Assembly (NCBI RefSeq): GCF_900143065.1
Contig: NZ_FRCX01000009.1
Span: 186,001-250,000 of the forward strand
Length of the DNA stretch: 64,000 bases
Source: Duganella sacchari
GTDB lineage: Bacteria > Pseudomonadota > Gammaproteobacteria > Burkholderiales > Burkholderiaceae_D
Reading direction: 5' to 3'
Part shown: positions 57,182-64,000 of the stretch, one piece after another
Numbering within the stretch: the stretch's first letter is position 1
Layout: each line of letters begins with the position of its first letter
Translations under genes and position numbers: made by a program
Notes under the pieces: generated by a model
Databases searched by the model: none
What the model saw: the letters and a program-made list of their open reading frames with translations, nothing else
What the model was told of the DNA's origin: nothing

Positions 57182-58207
57182 ATGACGTTTCAAATAACTG
57201 TACAGCCCAGCGGCCACCAATTCGCTTGCGAGGACGACGAAACCATCCTGGCGGCGGCCATGCGCGCCGGCATCGGCCTGCCTTACGGCTGTAAAAACGG
57301 CGCCTGCAGCTCTTGCAAGGGCAAGGTGCTGGAAGGCAGCGTCGTCCACAAACCGCACCAGGAACGCGCGCTGCCGGCCGATGAGGCGGCCAAAGGCGTC
57401 TCGCTGTTCTGCTGCGCCGTGCCGCAAGGCGACCTGGTGATCGAAGCGCGCGAAGTGGCGGGCAGCGACGACTACCCGATCCGCAAAATGCCGTCGCGCG
57501 TGTCGACGCTGGAGAAAGTGGCGTCGGACGTCATCATCATGACGCTGCAACTGCCGGCCAATGAAACGCTGAAGTTCCGCGCCGGCCAGTACATCGAATT
57601 CATGCTGCGCGACGGCAAGCGCCGCAGCTACAGCCTGGCGTCGCCGCCGGAGCAGGACCAGCCGCTGAGCCTGCACATCCGCCACATGCCGGGCGGCCTG
57701 TTCACCGATCAGGTGTTCAGCACGCTGAAGGAACGCGACATCCTGCGCTTTGAAGGCCCGATGGGCACCTTCTTCGTGCGCGAGGACAGCGACAAGCCGA
57801 TGGTGCTGCTGGCTTCCGGCACCGGCTTCGCGCCGATCAAGGCCATCGTCGAGCACCTGCGCGCGCAAGGCTCGCAGCGCCAGATGACCTTGTACTGGGG
57901 CGGCCGCCGCCCGCAGGACCTGTACATGGACGCGCTGTGCCGCGAATGGGCGATGCAGATGCCGAACTTCAAGTATGTGCCGGTGCTGTCCAACCTGCTG
58001 CCGGAAGACCACTGGGCCGGCCGTACCGGCTTTGTGCACCAGGCCGTGATGGCCGATTTGCCGGACCTGTCCGGCCACCAGGTCTACGCCTGCGGTGCGC
58101 CGATCATGGTGGACTCGGCGAAAAAAGACTTTGCCGCCCAGTGCGGCCTGCCGGAGGAAGAGTTCTACGCGGACGCCTTCACCACCGAGGCCGACATCAA
58201 CAAATAA
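57182..58207 (+). CDS. Ferredoxin-type NAD(P)H reductase (CDP-6-deoxy-L-threo-D-glycero-4-hexulose-3-dehydrase reductase family)
   Basis: 341 residues in three parts: a plant-type [2Fe-2S] domain (Cys37, Cys42, Cys45 in GCKNGACSSC and Cys77/78), an FAD domain with RSYSLASPP, and an NAD(P) domain (GTGFAPIKAIVEH). This is the AscD/phenol-hydroxylase-reductase layout, moving electrons from NAD(P)H to a partner oxygenase or dehydrase that is not encoded nearby. Often a general reductase in Burkholderiales. Confidence 0.9.
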   Translation: MTFQITVQPSGHQFACEDDETILAAAMRAGIGLPYGCKNGACSSCKGKVLEGSVVHKPHQERALPADEAAKGVSLFCCAVPQGDLVIEAREVAGSDDYPIRKMPSRVSTLEKVASDVIIMTLQLPANETLKFRAGQYIEFMLRDGKRRSYSLASPPEQDQPLSLHIRHMPGGLFTDQVFSTLKERDILRFEGPMGTFFVREDSDKPMVLLASGTGFAPIKAIVEHLRAQGSQRQMTLYWGGRRPQDLYMDALCREWAMQMPNFKYVPVLSNLLPEDHWAGRTGFVHQAVMADLPDLSGHQVYACGAPIMVDSAKKDFAAQCGLPEEEFYADAFTTEADINK

Positions 58208-58274
58208 GCATCCCCCCCAACAGCGGGGCCTTCGGGGATGCAGAGTCCCCAGGCTCTGCTCCCTGAAAGCACTA

Positions 58275-59513
58275 ATGTCCGACAGCACTTCCCACAACGG
58301 TTTCAGCGTTCTGCGCCACCGTAACTTCACGCTTTACCTCTCCGCCCGTACCCTGGCCACGCTGGCCGTGCAAATGCAGAACGTCGCCATCGGCTGGCAA
58401 GTGTATTCGCTGACCCACAATCTGTTCGACCTCGGCCTGATCGGCCTGGCGCAGTTCCTGCCCTTCCTGCTGTTGATCCTGATTGCCGGCCACGCGGCCG
58501 ACCGCTACGACCGCCGCAACCTGATCGCGCTGGCGCTCGGCGCCCAGCTGCTGTGCGGCCTGATGCTGCTGGGCTTCACCTACACCGGCCTGAGCGCCGT
58601 GTGGCCCGTATTTGCCGTGCTGGTGCTGTACGGCAGCGCGCGCGCCTTCATGGGGCCGGCCACGCAAGCCATCCTGGTCAACCTGGTGCCGCAGGAAAGC
58701 TTCAGCAAGGCGGTGGCGCTGAGCTCTTCCAGCTTCCACGTCGCCGTGATCCTGGGGCCGACGCTGGGCGGCCTGTTCTACCTGGCCGGGCCGAAAACGG
58801 TCTATATGATTTCCTCCGTGCTGCTGGTGCTGTCCGTGGTGATGATGTCCATGGTCAAGTCGGTCAAGCAGGCCAGCGCCAGCGGTCCCGCTTCCTGGCA
58901 TACGGTGCTGGAAGGGCTGCGCTTCGTGTGGTCGAAGAAAGTGGTGCTGGGCGCCATTTCGCTGGACCTGTTTGCCGTGCTGTTTGGCGGCGCCACCGCG
59001 CTGCTGCCCGCGCTCGCGCACGACGTGCTGCACATCGGCCCCGGCGGCCTGGGCATGCTGCGCACCATGCCGGGCATCGGCGCCGCACTGTGCTCCATCG
59101 TGCTGGCCTTCTTCCCCATCACGCGCCGCGTCGGCGTATGGATGCTGGGCGGCGTGGCGGTGTTTGGCGTGTGCACCATCGTGCTGGGCGCCACCACCAG
59201 CTTCTATATCGCGCTGGCCGCCCTGTTCCTGATGGGCGCCGGCGACATGATTAGTGTCTACGTGCGCCACCTGCTGGTGCAATATGAAACGCCGGATGAA
59301 ATCCGCGGCCGCGTCAGCGCCGTCAACTCCGTGTTCATCGGCGCGTCCAACGAACTCGGCGAATTTGAATCGGGCATCACCGCCGGCTGGCTGGGCCTGA
59401 CACGCGCCGTGCTGTTCGGCGGCGCGGCCACCCTGGCCGTAACGGGCGCCTGGGCCGTGCTGTTCCCGGTACTGTCGCGTATGGACCGTTTCCCGCACGA
59501 AGACAAAAAATGA
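58275..59513 (+). CDS. MFS transporter (EntS-like group)
   Basis: 412 residues from the ATG at 58275; the frame is open further left over the reductase gene. About 12 membrane segments, with GHAADRYDRRNLIALA as the helix 2-3 signature. Relatives are siderophore exporters such as EntS and other efflux proteins. Intergenic hairpin GCATCCCC...GGGGATGC (58208-58241) precedes it. The stop overlaps the DUF1345 start by four bases. Confidence 0.87.
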   Translation: MSDSTSHNGFSVLRHRNFTLYLSARTLATLAVQMQNVAIGWQVYSLTHNLFDLGLIGLAQFLPFLLLILIAGHAADRYDRRNLIALALGAQLLCGLMLLGFTYTGLSAVWPVFAVLVLYGSARAFMGPATQAILVNLVPQESFSKAVALSSSSFHVAVILGPTLGGLFYLAGPKTVYMISSVLLVLSVVMMSMVKSVKQASASGPASWHTVLEGLRFVWSKKVVLGAISLDLFAVLFGGATALLPALAHDVLHIGPGGLGMLRTMPGIGAALCSIVLAFFPITRRVGVWMLGGVAVFGVCTIVLGATTSFYIALAALFLMGAGDMISVYVRHLLVQYETPDEIRGRVSAVNSVFIGASNELGEFESGITAGWLGLTRAVLFGGAATLAVTGAWAVLFPVLSRMDRFPHEDKK

Positions 59514-60175
59514 GTATGCACCTGCCACTGCCGTCCATCATCCACAGCCGCCCTCACCTGAGCCTGGCCATCGTGCTCGGTGCCGTCGCCGCGCCACTGC
59601 TGCCGGACGCCTGGCCATGGCTGAGCAGGCTGCTGGTTTCCTGGGATATCCTGGTCTGGAGCTATCTGGCCATGATGCTGTGGATGATGACGCAGGCCGA
59701 CCACCACGACATCAAACGCGCCGCCTGCCGCCAGGATGAAAAAGGCCCCGTGATCCTGGCCACGCTGTCGCTGGCCGTGCTCTTGAGCCTGGTGGCCATC
59801 ATCTCGCAACTGGCCACCATCAAGAACCTGCCGGAGGCCGAGCTGGCATGGCGCTACGCGCTGGCCGTGCTGACGCTGACCGGCTCGTGGTTCATGGTCG
59901 GCGTGATGTTCTGCTCGCACTACGCCCACCTGTACTACATGGAAGAAACTGCCGACAAACCGCTGGGCTTCCAGGAAGACCAGCTGCTGCCGAACTACTG
60001 GGACTTCCTGTACTTCTCGTTCACGATCTCGGTGGCGGTGCAAACCTCCGACGTTACCGTGCGCAGCCGCCGCATGCGTAAGGTGGTGCTGGGCCAGTCT
60101 GTGCTGTGCTTCTTCTACAACCTGGCCATCCTGGGGCTTTCCATCAATATCGCTGCATCGCTGATTAACGGCTGA
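59510..60175 (+). CDS. DUF1345 membrane protein
   Basis: 221 residues with about five hydrophobic segments. The pattern FLYFSFTISVAVQTSDVTVR and the LSLVAIISQL region match DUF1345, a family of unknown function that looks like an ion-channel pore. Coupled to the MFS gene (ATGA overlap). Confidence 0.85.
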   Translation: MSMHLPLPSIIHSRPHLSLAIVLGAVAAPLLPDAWPWLSRLLVSWDILVWSYLAMMLWMMTQADHHDIKRAACRQDEKGPVILATLSLAVLLSLVAIISQLATIKNLPEAELAWRYALAVLTLTGSWFMVGVMFCSHYAHLYYMEETADKPLGFQEDQLLPNYWDFLYFSFTISVAVQTSDVTVRSRRMRKVVLGQSVLCFFYNLAILGLSINIAASLING

Positions 60176-60246
60176 CACCGCTGCACTGTGCGATGGCCGC
60201 GCGGTACCGCCACATTGCTAACGCACGCCAGCGTTCTGACCTTTGC

Positions 60247-61464
60247 TCATTTAATAAAATTCACAACGACGCCTGGATCACGAGGTTCTGCGGCGGTGAC
60301 GTATGCAAACGCTTCACCATTTCGACGAAGGGTGGCGGTGACGATGGAGAGAGGATCCTTGAACTGGGCGAACCCAGTAGCCAAGGGCAATTCAGCATCG
60401 AGTGAAGCGGCAACCTGGCGTATCCCCGCACGCTGGCGCGTGCCTTCGCGGTTGACCTCGGAGCCAAACATCAGCAACGTTCGATCGGCTTTTTCAAAGA
60501 CGGAACTCACCAGGAACGCCGCAGGATGACCGGCGCTCACCGCCGACACAGGGGCCAAGTCGTCATCCAGCACCGTGAGCGTATGCTGGTAGCCATCAGC
60601 CCCGATAGAAAGTCCCAGCAGTTTGAGCGCGGTGGTGCCGGCGTGGCGATGGACCAGCAACTGACGGCCAGCCGCCTTGCGATGCGCGCTGATTTCCCCA
60701 GACGCGCTAAACCGCATGAGTTCAGTCGAGACATTGCCGGTAGCCGAGACCGTCAGCGAAGCCCCAGTCTCTTGAAACACCACACCGTCGGGGTCGGGCG
60801 CTGTGCCAGCCTGAAACGAAACCACGGGCAATTCCCACTTCAATGCCCCAGATGGTTCAAAGACTAACAGCAGGTAAGTCAGACGCCCTAGCCCCATGAC
60901 CGGCCCGGGCGGCCAGCTCATTTCATACGCAAGCACAGCCAGATTACCGCCCCAGGCGGCACACCCGGCTAGGAAAAAATTCCGGCCGGTAGCGATGCTG
61001 TTGGAACTGATGGGCAGCTCGCCGAGCAATTGACCGTCACGGTTCAGATGCGTCAGGTACATGCTTGCTGGCAGACCGCTGCGGTTAAACGGCTTTTTCG
61101 CACACAAAAAGAAGCTGCCGTCGGCCATCTCGGCCACGCCGTGGTAGCTCGACGGACTGGCCCCATCAATAACGGCCTGCCGCTCGGCTGGGGGCGCCTG
61201 CCGCGTGTATTGCCACTGTAGCCGGTTGGCGGCGTCAAATTTAACGGCCCAGGTCTCCTTGCTTGCAGAAGAACCGCCTCCGACTACGATACCATCGTCA
61301 GCTGTCGCCACCACGGTCTGCGGTGTCAGCAACATATGCGCAGCGGTCTGCACAGACACTGATTCCATTTTCAATGGAGTAGCGCTAGCGGCGTGACTGC
61401 TGGCAATGGCAAAGAGCAGCAGGATAGTGAGCCTGCGGTACAAACAGAAATCAGGAATATTCAT
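60247..61464 (-). CDS. Secreted hypothetical protein, probable beta-propeller
   Basis: 405 residues from the ATG at 61464. Signal peptide LTILLLFAIASSHAASA (cut about residue 28). Repeated short beta patterns with W/G turns (DDGIVVGGGSSASKETWAVK; MADGSFFLCAK; LNRDGQLLGEL) suggest a propeller-like fold. No enzyme motif. A start 18 codons upstream is possible but would bury the signal. Not recognised. Confidence 0.65.
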   Translation of the reverse strand: MNIPDFCLYRRLTILLLFAIASSHAASATPLKMESVSVQTAAHMLLTPQTVVATADDGIVVGGGSSASKETWAVKFDAANRLQWQYTRQAPPAERQAVIDGASPSSYHGVAEMADGSFFLCAKKPFNRSGLPASMYLTHLNRDGQLLGELPISSNSIATGRNFFLAGCAAWGGNLAVLAYEMSWPPGPVMGLGRLTYLLLVFEPSGALKWELPVVSFQAGTAPDPDGVVFQETGASLTVSATGNVSTELMRFSASGEISAHRKAAGRQLLVHRHAGTTALKLLGLSIGADGYQHTLTVLDDDLAPVSAVSAGHPAAFLVSSVFEKADRTLLMFGSEVNREGTRQRAGIRQVAASLDAELPLATGFAQFKDPLSIVTATLRRNGEAFAYVTAAEPRDPGVVVNFIK

Positions 61465-61626
61465 GTTTTCTTGGATTTCAATTGTGAATGAAGCTGGGTG
61501 ATAACCTGCGTGCGACACCAGAAAAACCCTGCGGCATCAAGTTTTATCCAGACAAGTGAAGCAATTAACGCCCGATTAAGCTTGCAAGGAGTAAGATGGA
61601 ATCGCAGTCAACAACAGGAGCAAGCT

Positions 61627-62001
61627 ATGCAAATCCAAGTTAATACCGACAAAACCATCACTCGTCATACTGGTCTGGACGAACATGTACAGTCTGTCGT
61701 GAGCAATGCCCTCCAACGCTTCGGCGAGCAAATTACCCGCGTCGAAGTCCATCTCAGCGATAACCTGGGCCAGAAGTCGGCCGACGGCGACAACCGCTGC
61801 CTGATGGAAGCCCGTCTTACCGGCCTGCAGCCGATTGCCGTCAGCGACCACGCCGCCACGCTGCATCAGGCGATCAGCGGCGCCACGGAAAAACTCAAGC
61901 GTTCGATCGATAGCGCCGTCGGCAAGCTGCATGACAGCAAACGCCACGCGGATGGCGTAGGCTCGGCCTCGGCTGCCGCCGTTGCCAACGAAGCCGAGTA
62001 A
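61627..62001 (+). CDS. HPF/RaiA-family ribosome-associated protein
   Basis: 124 residues from the ATG at 61627, with AACAGGAG upstream. MQIQVNTDKTI, then ITRVEVHLSDN and the SDHAATLHQAISGATEKLKR stretch match the HPF/RaiA fold that docks in the 30S tRNA channel and inactivates ribosomes in stationary phase. The C-terminal tail is Ala-rich. Single-domain, so not the long HPF type. Confidence 0.82.
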   Translation: MQIQVNTDKTITRHTGLDEHVQSVVSNALQRFGEQITRVEVHLSDNLGQKSADGDNRCLMEARLTGLQPIAVSDHAATLHQAISGATEKLKRSIDSAVGKLHDSKRHADGVGSASAAAVANEAE

Positions 62002-62022
62002 CTCCGCAGCGGGGGCCAGTGC

Positions 62023-62802
62023 CTAGCGTTGCGCCAGCTCCCGCAAATATCTCAGGCCTTGCAGCGAACGGCTGCCATACCACGACATCATCTCGCCATC
62101 CACCAGCAGCACCGGCTTGCCGATCTGACGTTCCAGCACATCCGCATGGGCTTCGGTAAAGCGGTACGGTTCGCTCGACAGCAGCACCCCGTCAATCCCG
62201 TCGATGAGTTCGGACGACCAGCGGAATTCCGGGTAGCGCACCGCGCCCAGGTCCGGCACGCGCCAGCCGATCTCTTCCAGCATGCGCGCGATATAGGTGT
62301 CGCGCGAAATCGTCATCCACGGGTCTTGCCAGATGCAGTACAACATGGTCTGCGGCGGCCCTTTCGGCGCGGCCTGCAAGCGTGCGTATTCAGCTTCAAA
62401 CGCGGCGCACCAGTCCGCAGCCTGCTGTTCGCGGCAGAACACGCCGCCCATCAGGCGCGCCAGAGCCAGGTTGTCGTACGGCCGCAGCGGATGCGTAACC
62501 ACGATATGGGGCACGAATTCCGCCAGCGCATCGGCGGTCGGCTTTTCGTTTTCATCGATATTCATGACCACATGGGTCGGCGCCAGCTGGCGGATCTTGT
62601 CCAGATTGACGTCCTTGGTGCCGCCCACCTTGGGTATCGGCTGCACCGTGTCCCACGGGTGGATGCAGAAACCGGTGCGCCCGACGATCTGCGCGGCCAG
62701 GCCCAGATCGCACAGCAGTTCAGTGATCGAAGGCACCAGCGAAACGATGCGCGCAGTTGGATCAGCGTGATGCACGGTTCCCAGCGCGTCGGTATAGGCC
62801 AT
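62023..62802 (-). CDS. BtuF-like cobalamin-binding / helical-backbone metal receptor protein
   Basis: 259 residues from the ATG at 62802. RIVSLVPSITELLCDLGLAA is the opening motif of the class III periplasmic binding fold, followed by KVGGTKDVNLDKIRQLAPTH. No signal peptide is seen, and no BtuC/D genes are adjacent, so it may be a cytoplasmic relative of BtuF rather than a transporter part. Confidence 0.8.
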   Translation of the reverse strand: MAYTDALGTVHHADPTARIVSLVPSITELLCDLGLAAQIVGRTGFCIHPWDTVQPIPKVGGTKDVNLDKIRQLAPTHVVMNIDENEKPTADALAEFVPHIVVTHPLRPYDNLALARLMGGVFCREQQAADWCAAFEAEYARLQAAPKGPPQTMLYCIWQDPWMTISRDTYIARMLEEIGWRVPDLGAVRYPEFRWSSELIDGIDGVLLSSEPYRFTEAHADVLERQIGKPVLLVDGEMMSWYGSRSLQGLRYLRELAQR

Positions 62803-62942
62803 GTTGTATCCAGTCGGGTTGCAATGGCGGTATTGAAGCATTCCTCGCCGCATTCGCGCAACAACAAGCTGTGCGCTACTCATCCTTTCGGCTATGATTA
62901 AATGCGACGATTGATTGCCTCTTGGCATCCTGAAAGAATCCT

Positions 62943-63911
62943 TTGAAACAGATCAGCACCTTCGGCTCATCGAGCTACCAGATCAGCGATTTGCAGCTGC
63001 TGCGCAATTCCGACGATGACGCCGCTGTCGCCAGACTGCTGGCGCACTGCCCCATCATGCTGCTGGAAGCGGACGAAGCCGTGACCGAATCCAACCGCGC
63101 CCGCCTGTACATCCTGCTGCGCGGCGCACTGTCGGTGGCCAGCGACACCCGCACCGGCATGGCCGATGGCACGGTGAGCAAGCTCCTGCCCGGCGAAAGC
63201 GTGGGCGAGCAATCGGTGCTGGATGAGGAAGCCAATCTGTCCAGCATCACCGCGCTGGAACAGAGCGAAGTGCTGGTGGTCGAAGCCGATCTGGTCTGGC
63301 AGCTCATCGACGAATCGAATGTGCTGGCGCGCAACCTGCTGCGCCTGCTGTCGTTCCGCATCCGCGCCGCCAACGCGCAGCTGCGCCGGCGCCAGAAGCT
63401 CGGCGAGTTCTACCGTCAGCTGTCGATGATCGATGGCCTCACCGGCTTGTACAACCGGGCCTGGCTCAACGACCTGCTGCCCACCATGATCGCCACCGCG
63501 CATGGCTCGAACGCGCCGCTGTCGCTGATCATGATTGATTTGGACCACTTCAAGAAATTCAACGACAGCCACGGCCACGTGGCTGGCGACGAAGCCCTAC
63601 GCGCCGCCGCGCATGTGCTGAGCGGCGCGCTGCGGCCGACCGATTTCGCGGTGCGCTACGGTGGCGAAGAAATGATGGTGCTGCTGCCCGACACCAGCGA
63701 CAAGGTGGCCGTGTCCGTGGCCGAGCGCCTGTGCGAACGCATGCGCTCGGCCCAGGTGTTTGGCGACATGCGCCTGCCGCTGCCGCACATCACGGCCTCG
63801 TTTGGCGTCGCCGCCCTGCAGGCGCAGCAAAACGAGCAGGAGCTGATCGCAACGGCCGACGCGGCGCTCTACCGCGCCAAGGAACAGGGCCGCAACCGGG
63901 TCGCCGTGTAG
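62943..63911 (+). CDS. GGDEF diguanylate cyclase with N-terminal cyclic-nucleotide-binding-like domain
   Basis: 322 residues with a TTG start. Residues about 35-130 resemble a Crp-type cNMP-binding fold (LYILLRGALSVAS, PGESVGEQSVLDEEA). The GGDEF domain follows with IDLDHFKKFNDSHGH, an allosteric I-site RPTD (231-234) and active site GGEEM (240-244). It should make cyclic-di-GMP under product inhibition. No EAL domain. Input ligand unknown. Confidence 0.9.
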   Translation: MKQISTFGSSSYQISDLQLLRNSDDDAAVARLLAHCPIMLLEADEAVTESNRARLYILLRGALSVASDTRTGMADGTVSKLLPGESVGEQSVLDEEANLSSITALEQSEVLVVEADLVWQLIDESNVLARNLLRLLSFRIRAANAQLRRRQKLGEFYRQLSMIDGLTGLYNRAWLNDLLPTMIATAHGSNAPLSLIMIDLDHFKKFNDSHGHVAGDEALRAAAHVLSGALRPTDFAVRYGGEEMMVLLPDTSDKVAVSVAERLCERMRSAQVFGDMRLPLPHITASFGVAALQAQQNEQELIATADAALYRAKEQGRNRVAV

Positions 63912-63914
63912 GCT

Positions 63915-64000
63915 TCAGACCGCGTTGGCTTTGGGCGCCGAGGGCTCGCCCGGCGTCACATCCTTGGTCTGGTGGGCGGCGATGAAATCGTCAAAGCCCT
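63915..64000 (-). CDS. C-terminal fragment of an unidentified gene (cut by window edge)
   Basis: The minus strand encodes the last 27 residues of a protein, GFDDFIAAHQTKDVTPGEPS then APKANAV and TGA. Its stop codon lies three bases past the end of the cyclase gene (convergent). Too short to name. Confidence 0.5.
   Translation of the reverse strand, partial: GFDDFIAAHQTKDVTPGEPSAPKANAV

Noticed and set aside
58208..58257. Terminator between the reductase and MFS genes
   Set aside because: Stems GCATCCCC/GGGGATGC and CAGAG/CTCTG are present but no T-run follows; kept only as a note.

Overview
The window is GC-rich DNA from a betaproteobacterium. The best fit is Oxalobacteraceae (Duganella, Massilia or a close relative), inferred from the rpsP-rimM-trmD-rplS order, the Burkholderiales-type DUF3579 and CobD/CbiB-family genes, and the protein sequences. 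I see no rRNA, tRNA, CRISPR array, transposase or phage gene. Most genes start with ATG after a purine-rich Shine-Dalgarno (SD) site. Several starts are GTG or TTG.

Positions 1-17.5 kb hold a chitin / N-acetylglucosamine (GlcNAc) locus. In order: the tail of a GntR/UTRA regulator, nagA, a SIS-domain GlcN-6-P deaminase, a sugar ABC importer (binding protein and two permeases), a cytoplasmic GH3 hexosaminidase, an AmpG-like MFS carrier and a MalK/UgpC-type ATPase, almost all overlapping or a few bases apart. A periplasmic TPR protein, a secreted GH18 chitinase, a second GntR regulator, a TonB-dependent receptor and a flavin-dependent tryptophan-halogenase-like enzyme follow. The picture is extracellular chitin cutting, outer-membrane uptake, inner-membrane import, intracellular hydrolysis, then deacetylation and deamination to fructose-6-P.

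Positions 17.5-25.2 kb are mixed: an HIBADH-family dehydrogenase divergent from a LysR regulator, an Rrf2 regulator with a thioredoxin-reductase-like flavoprotein, a two-domain M16 protease, DUF3579 and a CobD/CbiB-family membrane protein. Positions 25.2-28.1 kb hold a CoA-type Nudix hydrolase and the rplS-trmD-rimM-rpsP operon. Positions 28.3-32.3 kb hold a TM2 protein, a glycine-zipper protein, a ketopantoate-reductase-like protein, a divergent proline-dehydrogenase-like protein and a metallophosphoesterase. Positions 32.4-36.1 kb hold etfB-etfA and an acyl-CoA dehydrogenase. A TusA-like protein, alaS, a glycerophosphodiesterase, an M48 protease, a CaiB-type CoA-transferase and a GNAT follow.

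Positions 42.6-43.4 kb hold three tiny uncharacterised genes in a row, one only 52 codons. Then come two LysR-regulated pairs (zinc alcohol dehydrogenase; YnfM-like MFS). Positions 47.9-50.4 kb are a tightly packed four-gene unit: a short J-domain protein and three unknown proteins. It is one of the best candidates here for an undescribed system. Then glnS, an orphan CHASE histidine kinase, a GRDP-like protein with ten-residue repeats next to a small Pro-rich protein, a small HTH protein, an NAD(P)-binding protein, a ferredoxin-type reductase, an MFS carrier, DUF1345, a secreted protein, HPF/RaiA, a BtuF-like protein and a diguanylate cyclase.

Two dispersed palindromic repeat families are visible. 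One (2323-2402) lies inside the signal-peptide coding region of the sugar-binding protein. The other occurs twice in opposite orientation (32340-32430, 45582-45668), each time abutting gene ends.
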